63,247 bases of DNA, taken from positions 1 through 63,247 of the forward strand of contig CAAGFN010000189.1 of the NCBI GenBank assembly GCA_900769145.1, read 5' to 3'. The translations under genes were made by a program, and so were the position numbers. Shown in pieces: positions 7,528 to 15,692 of this stretch (position 1 is its first letter; each line of letters opens with the position of its first letter). Origin of the DNA: Rikenellaceae bacterium. Its GTDB lineage: Bacteria; Bacteroidota; Bacteroidia; Bacteroidales; UBA932. The notes beneath the pieces were generated by a model. That model was not told the origin of the DNA and ran no database searches. It was given only the letters and a program-made list of their open reading frames with translations.

Positions 7528-8004
7528 ATGAGAAAATCGAAGCCTAGAAAGAGGATTCTACTTCCTGATCCTAAGTTTCACGATGCGAATGTTACCCGTT
7601 TCGTGAATAACCTTATGTTGCAGGGGAAGAAGAGTATCGCGTATTCTATTTTTTACGATGCCATTGACATGGTAGGCGAGAAGATGAAAGATTCTGACAA
7701 GGCTCCTCTAGATATTTGGAGGAAAGCTCTCGAGAATGTCACCCCGCAGGTCGAGGTGAAGAGCCGCAGGGTCGGCGGAGCTAACTTCCAGGTGCCTACT
7801 GAGTTGAGACCGGAGAGGAAGATTTCCGTTTCCATGAAGAACCTGATTCTTTACGCCCGCAAGCGTTCCGGCCACTCAATGGCAGAAAAACTTTGTGCAG
7901 AGATCCTCGCCGCCTACAACAATGAGGGTGGTGCCTTCAAGAGGAAGGAGGATATGCACAAGATGGCTGAGGCCAACAAGGCATTTGCACATTTCCGTTT
8001 CTAA
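7528..8004 (+). CDS. rpsG: 30S ribosomal protein S7
   Basis: Primary 16S rRNA-binding protein that nucleates assembly of the 30S head, 158 residues as expected. Conserved features: the basic N terminus MRKSKPRKR, the FVNNLMLQGKKS helix, the VKSRRVGGANFQVP beta-hairpin and the C-terminal HKMAEANKAFAHFRF helix. It is the second gene of the str operon; fusA begins 12 bases downstream. Confidence 0.98.
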   Translation: MRKSKPRKRILLPDPKFHDANVTRFVNNLMLQGKKSIAYSIFYDAIDMVGEKMKDSDKAPLDIWRKALENVTPQVEVKSRRVGGANFQVPTELRPERKISVSMKNLILYARKRSGHSMAEKLCAEILAAYNNEGGAFKRKEDMHKMAEANKAFAHFRF

Positions 8005-8016
8005 TCCGGTTGACGA

Positions 8017-10134
8017 ATGGCAAAGAGAGATCTTAAATTCACAAGGAACATCGGCATTATGGCTCACATCGATGCCGGTAAGACTACTACCTCCGAGCGT
8101 ATCCTCTATTACACTGGTAAGATCCACAAGATTGGAGAGGTACACGACGGCGGCGCCACTATGGACTGGATGATTCAGGAGCAGGAGAGAGGTATCACCA
8201 TCACTTCCGCTGCCACTACCGCATTCTGGCATTACGGCAACGATGTATATCAGTTGAATCTCATCGATACCCCAGGCCACGTTGACTTCACCGTCGAGGT
8301 GGAGCGTTCACTCCGTGTGCTTGACGGTACGATTGCTACATTCGATGCTGTAGGCCGTGTACAGCCGCAGTCTGAGACCGTTTGGCGCCAGGCTGACAAA
8401 TTCGGCGTGCCGAAGATTGCTTACGTCAACAAGATGGACCGTGTCGGAGCCGACTTCTTCGCATGCGTCCAGGATATCAAGGACAAACTCGGCGCAACTG
8501 CCGTTCCTATCAGCATTCCTATCGGTGCTGAGGACAAATTCATAGGTATCATTGACCTTATCGACAGGAAAGCCATCGAGTACATCGCTGATGATACTCA
8601 GGTCAACAACTTCCGTGAGATTCCTATTCCTGAGAATCTTGCAGGTGATGTTGAACTCTGGAGGGATAGACTCGTGGAGGCTGCCGCAGAGTGCGATGAG
8701 ACCTTGATGGAGAAATATTTCGAGGATCCTGAGTCCCTGACCAGGGATGAGATTATTGCCGCTATCCGCAAGGGTACCATCGCAATGAAGATTGTTCCTG
8801 CCACCTGCGGTTCTTCATACAAGGACAAGGGTGTTCAGTTCCTCATTGACGCCGTTGTGCGTTATCTGCCTTCACCGCTTGACATCGGTGCCGTAAAGGC
8901 TACTGACGTGAAGACCGGTGATGAGACATCAGTGAAGCCTTCTGCTTCCGAGCCTTTCGCAGGTCTCGTGTTCAAGATTGCAACTGATCCGTTCGTAGGC
9001 CGTCTCGCATACGTGAGAGCTTACTCCGGACATCTTGATGCAGGTACATACGTGCTTAATACACGTACCGGCAAGAAAGAGAGGGTTGCTCGTCTTTACC
9101 AGATGCACTCCAACCACCAGAACCCTATCGAGTTCGTTGAGGCCGGAGACATCTGCGCAGCCGTAGGTTTCAAGGATCTCCGTACCGGTGATACAATCTG
9201 CGCCGAGGATCATCCTGTGACCCTCGAGGCAATGGAGTTCCCGGATCCGGTTATCGGAATCGCTGTAGAGCCTAAGACCCAGAAGGATCTCGAGAAGCTC
9301 GGTGTTGCTCTTGGAAAGCTTGCTGAGGAGGACCCTACCTTCACAGTCAAGTCAGACCACGAGACCGGCCAGACCGTCATCAGCGGTATGGGTGAGCTTC
9401 ACCTTGACATCATCGTTGACCGTCTCCGCCGTGAGTTCGGTGTAGAGATCAACCAGGGTGCTCCTCAGGTTAACTACAAGGAGGCAATCACAACTACAGT
9501 TCAGCATCGTGAGGTATTCAAGAAGCAGACTGGTGGTCGTGGTAAGTTCGCCGACATCATCGTTGAGATCGGACCTGCTGACGAGGGTCACACCGGACTT
9601 CAGTTCGATAACCAGGTCAAGGGTGGCAATATTCCTAAGGAGTACATTCCTTGCATCCAGAAAGGTTTCGAGACTGCAATGGCCAATGGTGTCCTCGCAG
9701 GATACGAGGTTCCTTCACTCAAAGTCACTGTGCTTGACGGTTCATTCCACCCTGTGGACTCCGACCAGCTCTCATTCGAGATCTGCGCCCGCATGGCATT
9801 CCGTCACGCCTGCCCTAAGGCTCATCCGGTTCTCCTCGAGCCTATCATGAATCTCGAGGTTGTTACTCCGGAGGACTATATGGGAGATATCGTAGGCGAC
9901 CTTAACCGCCGCAGGGGCCAGATCAACGCCATGGATTCCACAGCCAATGGCGCAAGAATCGTGAAGGCGTTCGTTCCGCTCTCAGAGCAGTTCGGTTATG
10001 TCACCGTTCTCAGAACCCTTTCTTCAGGCCGTGCTACCAGCACAATGAGCTTCGACCACTATTCAGAGGTTCCGGCTAACCTGGCCAAGGAGGTTATCGA
10101 GAAGAGCGGCTACAAGGCCAGCGATGACGAATAA
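8017..10134 (+). CDS. fusA: Elongation factor G
   Basis: GTPase that drives ribosomal translocation and, with ribosome recycling factor, splits the ribosome after termination. It has 705 residues. The GTPase motifs are intact: G1 AHIDAGKTT (about 15-23), switch I RGITITSAAT, G3 DTPGH, G4 NKMD. Domains II to V are complete, with VVTPEDYMGDIVGDLNRRRG in domain V. Its location between rpsG and rpsJ marks it as the housekeeping EF-G and not the diverged second EF-G found in some Bacteroides. Base and codon use resemble the neighbouring ribosomal genes. Confidence 0.97.
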   Translation: MAKRDLKFTRNIGIMAHIDAGKTTTSERILYYTGKIHKIGEVHDGGATMDWMIQEQERGITITSAATTAFWHYGNDVYQLNLIDTPGHVDFTVEVERSLRVLDGTIATFDAVGRVQPQSETVWRQADKFGVPKIAYVNKMDRVGADFFACVQDIKDKLGATAVPISIPIGAEDKFIGIIDLIDRKAIEYIADDTQVNNFREIPIPENLAGDVELWRDRLVEAAAECDETLMEKYFEDPESLTRDEIIAAIRKGTIAMKIVPATCGSSYKDKGVQFLIDAVVRYLPSPLDIGAVKATDVKTGDETSVKPSASEPFAGLVFKIATDPFVGRLAYVRAYSGHLDAGTYVLNTRTGKKERVARLYQMHSNHQNPIEFVEAGDICAAVGFKDLRTGDTICAEDHPVTLEAMEFPDPVIGIAVEPKTQKDLEKLGVALGKLAEEDPTFTVKSDHETGQTVISGMGELHLDIIVDRLRREFGVEINQGAPQVNYKEAITTTVQHREVFKKQTGGRGKFADIIVEIGPADEGHTGLQFDNQVKGGNIPKEYIPCIQKGFETAMANGVLAGYEVPSLKVTVLDGSFHPVDSDQLSFEICARMAFRHACPKAHPVLLEPIMNLEVVTPEDYMGDIVGDLNRRRGQINAMDSTANGARIVKAFVPLSEQFGYVTVLRTLSSGRATSTMSFDHYSEVPANLAKEVIEKSGYKASDDE

Positions 10135-10163
10135 TTATTAACAACGGTAAAAAGATTATTGAT

Positions 10164-10469
10164 ATGAGTCAGAAAATCAGAATAAAGCTCAAATCATTCG
10201 ATCATATGCTGCTTGACAAGTCAGCAAAGAAAATCGCCGACACAGTGTCAGCTACCGGTGCCAAGGTTTGCGGTCCGATTCCTCTTCCTACAAGCACCAA
10301 GATCTTCACTGTGAACCGTTCTACCTTCGTAAACAAGAAGTCCCGCGAGCAGTTCCAGCTCAGCTCTTACTGCAGGCTTCTTGACATTGATGAGTCCAAT
10401 GCCAAGACAGTGGATTCTCTTATGAAGCTCGAACTTCCTTCCGGCGTTGAGGTCGAAATCAAGGTCTGA
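10164..10469 (+). CDS. rpsJ: 30S ribosomal protein S10
   Basis: Small-subunit protein of the 30S head (NusE in transcription antitermination), 101 residues. Conserved elements: N-terminal SQKIRIKLKSFDHMLLD, the PIPLPTSTKIFTVNRS loop and the terminal LPSGVEVEIKV strand. In most Bacteroidota rpsJ leads directly into rplC, rplD and the rest of the S10/spc cluster. Here it is the last gene: a hairpin and then a tRNA follow. Confidence 0.98.
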   Translation: MSQKIRIKLKSFDHMLLDKSAKKIADTVSATGAKVCGPIPLPTSTKIFTVNRSTFVNKKSREQFQLSSYCRLLDIDESNAKTVDSLMKLELPSGVEVEIKV

Positions 10470-10473
10470 TAAG

Positions 10474-10498
10474 ATCAGCGCATCCCGGTGGTGCTGAT
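10474..10498 (+). terminator. Hairpin terminator after rpsJ
   Basis: ATCAGCGC (10474-10481) pairs with GTGCTGAT (10491-10498) in an 8-bp stem containing one G-T wobble. Only a short T run follows. The right arm runs straight into the tRNA promoter. Confidence 0.5.
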
Positions 10499-10529
10499 TT
10501 GCATTACTCGGGATAAATTTCTATATTTG
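10498..10529 (+). promoter_or_regulatory. Promoter of the tRNA gene
   Basis: TTTG at 10498-10501, 20 bases, then TATATTTG at 10522-10529. A short AACCGG/CCGGTT hairpin lies between the promoter and the tRNA 5' end. Confidence 0.65.
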
Positions 10530-10559
10530 CAGAACCGGATTTTCCGGTTTTGCAAATTT

Positions 10560-10634
10560 GGTCCCATAGCTCAGTTGGTTAGTAGCATCTGACTCATAAT
10601 CAGAGGGTCACAGGTTCAAGCCCTGTTGGGACCA
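10560..10634 (+). tRNA. tRNA with CAT anticodon (Met elongator, or Ile2 after lysidine modification)
   Basis: It folds into a full cloverleaf. The acceptor stem GGTCCCA/TGGGACC is perfect over 7 bp, the anticodon stem TCTGA/TCAGA encloses loop CTCATAA (anticodon CAT), and the T arm ACAGG/CCTGT encloses TTCAAGC. The discriminator is A, and CCA is not encoded, which is common in this phylum. The D arm is slightly irregular (GGTTAGTAGC, one base longer than usual, 3-bp stem). The sequence alone does not separate elongator Met from the Ile(CAT) tRNA. Confidence 0.9.
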
Positions 10635-10676
10635 CAAAAAAGAGAGTGCGATTCGCACTCTCTTTTTTGTGGTCCC
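10628..10676 (+). terminator. Perfect 24-bp inverted repeat made from the tRNA 3' end, acting as terminator
   Basis: Left arm 10628-10651 (last bases of the acceptor stem, discriminator, A-tract and GAGAGTGCGA) and right arm 10653-10676 are perfect reverse complements separated by one base. The distal part (GAGAGTGCGA/TCGCACTCTC flanked by A and T tracts) is an excellent bidirectional terminator. Extension of the symmetry into the tRNA itself is unusual. Confidence 0.8.
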
Positions 10677-10777
10677 TTGTGGGATTGTTCATATAAGGGG
10701 CTCCGCCCCTAACACCCTCGGACTACGTCCGCACCGCAGAAGCGTCGTTGGTCGCACTCTCTTTTTTGTGGTCCCTT
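10653..10777 (+). repeat. 26-bp direct repeats carrying an inverted copy of the tRNA 3' end
   Basis: The segments 10653-10678 and 10752-10777 are identical over 26 bases, 99 bases apart. Each holds the reverse complement of the tRNA 3' end plus terminator. Between them is a GGGGC/GCCCC mini-hairpin in the block after 10690. Duplicated tRNA 3' ends are typical of integration scars, but no integrase gene is present. Confidence 0.75.
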
Positions 10778-10911
10778 CAGGGCTTTGCAATGCTGGGCAT
10801 CGCTGCATCGAACCCACAGTCCTACTGACAGCCCCTATGGGGCCCGGGCTTTGGCAGACAAAATAATGGCCGAGAAAACGGCGTTTTTACGGACAAAACA
10901 TGGTTTAGAAA
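10778..10911. other. Non-coding spacer with short repeats
   Basis: No credible gene. It contains a GCCCC-tat-GGGGC mini-hairpin, and the string GGCCGAGAAA occurs in the spacer and again beside the following terminator. A T-arm-like stretch on the minus strand is too degenerate to call a tRNA. Confidence 0.5.
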
Positions 10912-10952
10912 GTAAAACGGCCGAGAAATGCGGGAAATCACGGCTGTTTTAC
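10912..10952 (-). terminator. Terminator of the desulfoferrodoxin gene
   Basis: GTAAAACGGCC (10912-10922) pairs with GGCTGTTTTAC (10942-10952), 11 bp with one wobble. The stem takes in the stop codon and is followed on the minus strand by a T-rich run. Confidence 0.6.
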
Positions 10953-11320
10953 ACTTCCGTTTTCCAGAGCCCGTGAAGATTGCAGTACTCATATACGGCC
11001 AGGACTGGGCGGTCGCATTTGATTACGGCCAATGGCTTGTCTTTCAGGTCAATGCGGATACCTCCGTCGGCGGTCTCCAGGTAGATGAATGCAATGTGAT
11101 GTTCCGGGAGCATTGGATGAGGTGCGCTTCCGACCTCGACCAGCAGTCCTCCGTCATCCATCTTCGTTACTACTGGAACGTGTTTCTCCAGGCTGGCATC
11201 CGTCGTGCCGGGAACCAGTTCCTCCATTTTCTCCCCGCAGCAGACCACAGGGACATTGGAGTCCACGAATTTTACGATTACATTGCCGCAATGACGGCAT
11301 CTGAAGAACTTTACTGACAT
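10949..11320 (-). CDS. dfx: Desulfoferrodoxin (class I superoxide reductase)
   Basis: Non-heme iron protein that reduces superoxide to hydrogen peroxide without releasing oxygen, typical of anaerobes. From the ATG at 11318-11320 it has 123 residues. The N-terminal rubredoxin-like centre I ligands are Cys8, Cys11, Cys27 and Cys28. The C-terminal catalytic centre II has Glu45-Lys46-His47, His68 (HPM), His74 and Cys113/His116 in CNLHGLW. A purine-rich GGAGGC lies just before this start, one of the few Shine-Dalgarno-like sites here. An upstream in-frame ATG would add 40 residues unlike the family and is rejected. Monocistronic, with its own terminator. Confidence 0.93.
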   Translation of the reverse strand: MSVKFFRCRHCGNVIVKFVDSNVPVVCCGEKMEELVPGTTDASLEKHVPVVTKMDDGGLLVEVGSAPHPMLPEHHIAFIYLETADGGIRIDLKDKPLAVIKCDRPVLAVYEYCNLHGLWKTEV

Positions 11321-11479
11321 AGTTGCCTCCTTTTTTGGAATTGATGAAATGTTGGGCCAAGGCCCGGCTTTGGGCAGGTTATCTGAAGTCCCGCTTCCGG
11401 AAAGCAGAAATTTCAGCCCGCCACGGATAAAACATTTCACAAAACAGATGCCCTTGTATCATATTCCGGAGAAATTCAC

Positions 11480-11487
11480 TAATTTTG
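11480..11487 (+). promoter_or_regulatory. -7 promoter element of ppa
   Basis: TAATTTTG fits TAnnTTTG. It lies about 84 bases before the chosen ppa start at 11571 and downstream of the far-upstream ATGs, which argues against those longer starts. Confidence 0.55.
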
Positions 11488-11570
11488 TCTCCTGCCCGGA
11501 CAAACTTTTTCGGAACCCCGGGTTTACCAACCGGAGCGGCTTAAACACCGCAGTTCAAACCAACATTGAA

Positions 11571-12194
11571 ATGGACGTCAATAATTTGCATAAGGCCCAT
11601 CCCTGGCACGGAATTGACCTTGGAGACAATGCTCCTGAAGAAGTCAGGGCATTCATTGAAATCGTGCCTACTGATACCGTAAAATACGAAGTGGACAAGG
11701 CTTCCGGATATCTTTCATTGGACAGGCCGCAGAAATTCTCCAACATTGTCCCTTCCCTCTACGGCTTCCTGCCGAAGACTTATTGCGCATCCAATATGGC
11801 CGAACTCACCAACAAGGCATTGGCCCGTATGGATATTGAGGGAGATGGCGACCCGCTCGATATCTGTGTCCTGACAGAGAAAGATGTGACTCACGGCGAT
11901 GTCATCGTGAGGGCAAGGCCGATTGGCGGACTCCGGCTTCTGGACCACAACCAGGCCGATGACAAAATCATTGCCGTCCTGAAAAATGATGCCGTTTATG
12001 GTGACATCAAGGACATTGACGAACTCCCTGTACAGATTGTCCGCCGCCTGATCCATTATTTCACGACCTACAAGGACATCCCCGGAGAGAATACTCAGAG
12101 GATGAAGTTCATAAGCATCTACGGCGCTGATGTTGCCCACGATGTCATTCTCAGGTCAATGAAGGACTACGATGAACTGATTTCCAAGAGCTGA
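11571..12194 (+). CDS. ppa: Inorganic pyrophosphatase, family I
   Basis: Cytoplasmic soluble pyrophosphatase that pulls biosynthetic reactions forward by hydrolysing PPi. About 207 residues from ATG 11571 (MDVNNLHKAHPWHGIDLG). The family signature GDGDPLDICVL with metal-binding aspartates is present. So are the substrate-binding VKYEVDKASGYLSLDRP and the GGLRLLDHNQADDKIIAV segment. The frame is open for 74 more codons upstream, but those residues are not family-like and precede the promoter. The GH43 gene follows after 51 bases without its own visible promoter, so readthrough is possible. Confidence 0.93.
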   Translation: MDVNNLHKAHPWHGIDLGDNAPEEVRAFIEIVPTDTVKYEVDKASGYLSLDRPQKFSNIVPSLYGFLPKTYCASNMAELTNKALARMDIEGDGDPLDICVLTEKDVTHGDVIVRARPIGGLRLLDHNQADDKIIAVLKNDAVYGDIKDIDELPVQIVRRLIHYFTTYKDIPGENTQRMKFISIYGADVAHDVILRSMKDYDELISKS

Positions 12195-12245
12195 TTCCTG
12201 CAAGCCGTTCGGAGTTGCACCAAGCCTTTTTTTAATCTTACATAA

Positions 12246-13256
12246 ATGAAAAACTTCAAGAAAACCCTAATCCTCATGGCCGCATTGATGGCCTCAGCCT
12301 GCACGGGCAGGAACAATGTCACCAGCGGAAATCCGATTTTCGAAGGTTGGTATGCCGACCCGGAGGCCGTTGTTCTCGATGGGGAATACTGGATTTATCC
12401 GACCTACTCGCAGGAGTTCAAGGACCAGCTCCATTTCGATGCATTTTCGTCCAAGGACCTGGTGACCTGGACCAAGCATGAGAACATTATCACGAACAAT
12501 GAGATAACCTGGCTTCATCAGGCCCTCTGGGCTCCTTCAGTAGTGAAGAAAGATGGCCGCTATTATCTTTTCTTCGGAGCCAATGACGTCCACGAGGGCG
12601 AGATTGGCGGAATCGGTGTAGCTGTCTCGGACAATCCTGCCGGCCCGTTCCGGGACGCCCTGGGACATCCGCTGATTGGCAATATCGTGAACGGGGCCCA
12701 GCCGATAGACCAGTTCGTGTACAACGACCCGAGAAGCGGGGATTGGTATATGTACTACGGCGGCTGGAGGCATTGCAATGTAGTGAGGCTCTCCGACAGT
12801 CTTACAGAGCTGATACCGTTCGAGGACGGTACAATGTTCAAGGAAATCACCCCGAAGGACTATGTGGAAGGTCCGTTTATGCTCTACCGTGAAGGCCTGT
12901 ATTACTTCATGTGGAGCGAAGGCGGTTGGGGAGATGATTCATACAGGGTCGCATACGCCATCTCGGACAGCCCGTTCGGCCCGTTCGAAAGGCAGGACGT
13001 TATTTTGAAGTCGGATCCTGAGGTGGCCACCGGTGCCGGACACCATAGCGTAATCCCGGGCCCCGGCAAGGATGAGTGGTATATAGTCTATCATCGTCAC
13101 CCGCTCCCGGAGAAAGATGCGGAAGGAAACCTGATTCCGGTAGTTGCAAACAACCGTGTCGTCTGCATTGACAAGCTCGAATTCGCTGCCGACGGAACCA
13201 TTCTTCCGGTCAAGATGACTTTTAGCGGGGTGGCGGCGCGACCGTTGAGGAAGTAA
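12246..13256 (+). CDS. GH43-family glycosidase lipoprotein
   Basis: A 336-residue lipoprotein (lipobox Cys19) with a five-bladed beta-propeller of GH43 type, probably an exo-acting arabinofuranosidase or xylosidase. The expected catalytic carboxylates are Asp38 in GWYADPE, the middle Asp in QPIDQFVYND and the Glu in YVEGPFML. Other blades are marked by LHQALWAPSVVKKDGRYYLFFGA and GAGHHSVIPGP. It lies 51 bases after ppa, with no -7 element of its own that I can see. A 76-bp piece of this gene (12632-12707) recurs at 39399-39474 with one mismatch. Confidence 0.87.
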   Translation: MKNFKKTLILMAALMASACTGRNNVTSGNPIFEGWYADPEAVVLDGEYWIYPTYSQEFKDQLHFDAFSSKDLVTWTKHENIITNNEITWLHQALWAPSVVKKDGRYYLFFGANDVHEGEIGGIGVAVSDNPAGPFRDALGHPLIGNIVNGAQPIDQFVYNDPRSGDWYMYYGGWRHCNVVRLSDSLTELIPFEDGTMFKEITPKDYVEGPFMLYREGLYYFMWSEGGWGDDSYRVAYAISDSPFGPFERQDVILKSDPEVATGAGHHSVIPGPGKDEWYIVYHRHPLPEKDAEGNLIPVVANNRVVCIDKLEFAADGTILPVKMTFSGVAARPLRK

Positions 13257-13332
13257 GTGTTCAATTCTCGTGGTAGCATTGTGCCCGGACTGGTACTTAC
13301 ACGGAATCATACATTTTTGTCCTGAAATAGGA

Positions 13333-13363
13333 CTTGGCAGGATGCATTTAGGAAATATATTTG
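13333..13363 (+). promoter_or_regulatory. Promoter of the FAS1-SusCD operon
   Basis: CTTG (13333-13336), 19 bases, then TATATTTG (13356-13363). The predicted leader is about 70 bases. This is the only clear promoter before the eight-gene operon. Confidence 0.65.
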
Positions 13364-13437
13364 TGTGCTTGAGTCTGACCGGGCTCAAACGATAACCAAC
13401 GTTATCATCAAATTACGTAACACAAATAATAACCTAA

Positions 13438-15681
13438 ATGAAAAAGTTCCAGGTTCTATTTGCATTGATTCTGGCAACAGTCCTCGCATTCTCCTGTGAA
13501 AAGGACAGGGATTCCGCAAAAGGAAGTTCCGGCCAGTCCATTATGCAGGTGCTCGAGGAAAGGGGCCATTATGAGCAGTTCATCAATGCCCTGCGGCTGA
13601 GCGGGTATGACAAACTTGTGGACGGCGGCGGTCTTGTCACTGTTTTCGCTCCGGACGATGCCGCTTTCGCCAAGTACCTTTCCGAGAATTACTCGACGAC
13701 AGACGTCTCCGATGTGCCGGTGGAGGAGCTCAAGGTTCTGATAGGCTATCATCTGATTCAGTTCGCCTACGAGCCGAAGGATTTCCTCGCATTCTCACAG
13801 TCATCCGACGACAGGTCATCCAACGGCGGGGACGGCAGCAGCTACAAGTACAAGACTTACGGCAAATCTCCGGTGAAGCTCTTCACTGATCCGAGGACCG
13901 GAAGGAAGGTCAACCTCTATTCGAGGGAGAAGTTCCTGCCGGTATTGTCGTCTAAACTCTTCAAGACCAGGGGAATAGCAGATCCGGAGGCGGATTACAG
14001 AAGATTCTTCCCGGAGGTCAGCTGGAAGGGTACGGACAATACGCTTTACTCAGGCAATGCGGCCGTGACCGAGATGGGCCTCCAGGCCGTGAACGGCTTC
14101 CTCTACACGGTTGACAGGGTGCTTGAACCGCTTCCAACCATTTATGAGACACTCTCCCGCGAGGATATGTCGGACTACAGCATCATCAAGGCCATGTTCG
14201 ACAGAATCAACACCTATACATACGATGCCTCGCTCACGAAGAACTATTCTCCGAACGGTGACTCGCTTTACTTCTTCTATCATTGGACCGCGCCGTCGAA
14301 GACTTCGGAGATTCCGGAGATTGCGTCTGAGTGGACCTATCACAATGAAAACGGAGCCATCTTCGTCAATGACACCAAGTTCACCAACCTCTGCTTCTTC
14401 CCTAAGGATGAGGTGCTGGAGCCGTATCTCAAGGAGTATTTCAAAGACCTCGGGACATACGAGGCCAAGAATTTCCTTGACGTGATTCCGGACAATGCAA
14501 TTTACCATTTCCTGAAGTCCCACATTTACGGGTCACAGGAGATTATTTATCCGTCAGAGCTTGACGGGGCACCCGTCATTGGGCCGAATGGAGAGAAATA
14601 TCAACTGTCATCTGATGCCGTGGACCCTCATTTCTGTGCCAACGGAATCATCTTCGGAACGGACAAGGTCCTGGTGCCGGCTGTATTCACACATCTGACC
14701 GAGACCCTTTTCCGCGAGCCTGACTTTGACTTCTACTCCAGGGCCTTCAACATAAAGAATATGTACCAGCAGACAGTGGACGACAACAACAAGTTCACCT
14801 TGTTTGTCCAGGATGATGTGGATTTGAATGAGGAAGGATATCTCTCGGGTGTAAGTTCTATTGCGAAGGGGTCCTATACGTTCAAGAAAAGCGGCAAGAA
14901 CCTCACGGAGGCCAGTATCTCGGATATGCTGATGTCCGAGTTCATGTACGGCCAGCTTCCTGATATGGAGGACATTGCGGACCAGAGATATTTCGTGGCA
15001 AAGGACAACAAGACATATTTCTACGTCAAGGACAAGGTCCTCTACGATGCTCTCGACAAGGAAATCCCTGTCCGCCGCAAGATAGAGGCTTCCAACGGCC
15101 TCATTGTCCAGACCGGCCGGGTGATACCTGCCAGGAATGGGGCATTCTCAGCCTCCTCTTCCAAGACTGAATTCACCCAGTTCAGGAAACTTATGCAGAA
15201 GGCCGATATAGGCAATGCGAGCGGAGGCCTTACCAATTCCATGGCAGGAATGTCCGATGCGATTGTCTTCCTTCCTGTAAATGAGGCGATTCTCGACGCT
15301 ACCGCCAAGGGCTACATTCCTACCAATGTGGATACCCTCAGGATGTATATGAAGTATTATTTCGTGCAGCTCAAGAAGAACAAGCTCGACAACTTCCTTC
15401 TTCCGGGTCTTGGACCCGATGGGATGACCGACGGGGCTTTCACAGGCGAGTTCATCACCATGTCCGACTACGTGGTGGAGGATGACATGAAGATGATGAC
15501 CATTTCCTGGGATCCAAGCCCTGAGTCCGTAAGGCATCTCAGGATAGGCGACGGCCACGGCAATTTCATCGATACCGTGGACGACAGGATAGAACTCAGG
15601 ACCAACTCGGCCGTGTATGCCATCGAGACCTGCTTCGACTACAGGGAAATATTCAGAAAGAGTGAGAGCGTCAACAATTAA
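13438..15681 (+). CDS. Multi-FAS1 (fasciclin) domain surface lipoprotein
   Basis: A 747-residue lipoprotein (lipobox Cys20) made of about four consecutive fasciclin-like segments. The first (about 33-235) has a clear FAS1 opening (VLEERGHYEQFINALRLSGY) and the core VTVFAPDDAAFAKYL. Later, more diverged segments run about 240-430, 430-575 and 580-740; the last has IVFLPVNEAILDATAKGYIP and a NSAVYAIETCF close. FAS1 domains mediate adhesion or ligand binding in other proteins. No catalytic motif is visible. It leads the operon and is followed after 11 bases by susC, suggesting a surface binding protein that works with the transporter. Confidence 0.8.
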   Translation: MKKFQVLFALILATVLAFSCEKDRDSAKGSSGQSIMQVLEERGHYEQFINALRLSGYDKLVDGGGLVTVFAPDDAAFAKYLSENYSTTDVSDVPVEELKVLIGYHLIQFAYEPKDFLAFSQSSDDRSSNGGDGSSYKYKTYGKSPVKLFTDPRTGRKVNLYSREKFLPVLSSKLFKTRGIADPEADYRRFFPEVSWKGTDNTLYSGNAAVTEMGLQAVNGFLYTVDRVLEPLPTIYETLSREDMSDYSIIKAMFDRINTYTYDASLTKNYSPNGDSLYFFYHWTAPSKTSEIPEIASEWTYHNENGAIFVNDTKFTNLCFFPKDEVLEPYLKEYFKDLGTYEAKNFLDVIPDNAIYHFLKSHIYGSQEIIYPSELDGAPVIGPNGEKYQLSSDAVDPHFCANGIIFGTDKVLVPAVFTHLTETLFREPDFDFYSRAFNIKNMYQQTVDDNNKFTLFVQDDVDLNEEGYLSGVSSIAKGSYTFKKSGKNLTEASISDMLMSEFMYGQLPDMEDIADQRYFVAKDNKTYFYVKDKVLYDALDKEIPVRRKIEASNGLIVQTGRVIPARNGAFSASSSKTEFTQFRKLMQKADIGNASGGLTNSMAGMSDAIVFLPVNEAILDATAKGYIPTNVDTLRMYMKYYFVQLKKNKLDNFLLPGLGPDGMTDGAFTGEFITMSDYVVEDDMKMMTISWDPSPESVRHLRIGDGHGNFIDTVDDRIELRTNSAVYAIETCFDYREIFRKSESVNN

Positions 15682-15692
15682 ACCGGAAAACT

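Noticed and set aside
10785..10830. Degenerate second tRNA on the minus strand (T-arm-like GTGGGTTCGAT)
   Set aside because: No acceptor or anticodon stem can be formed around it.
11349..11570. Longer N terminus for inorganic pyrophosphatase
   Set aside because: The extension precedes the -7 element and has no similarity to the family.
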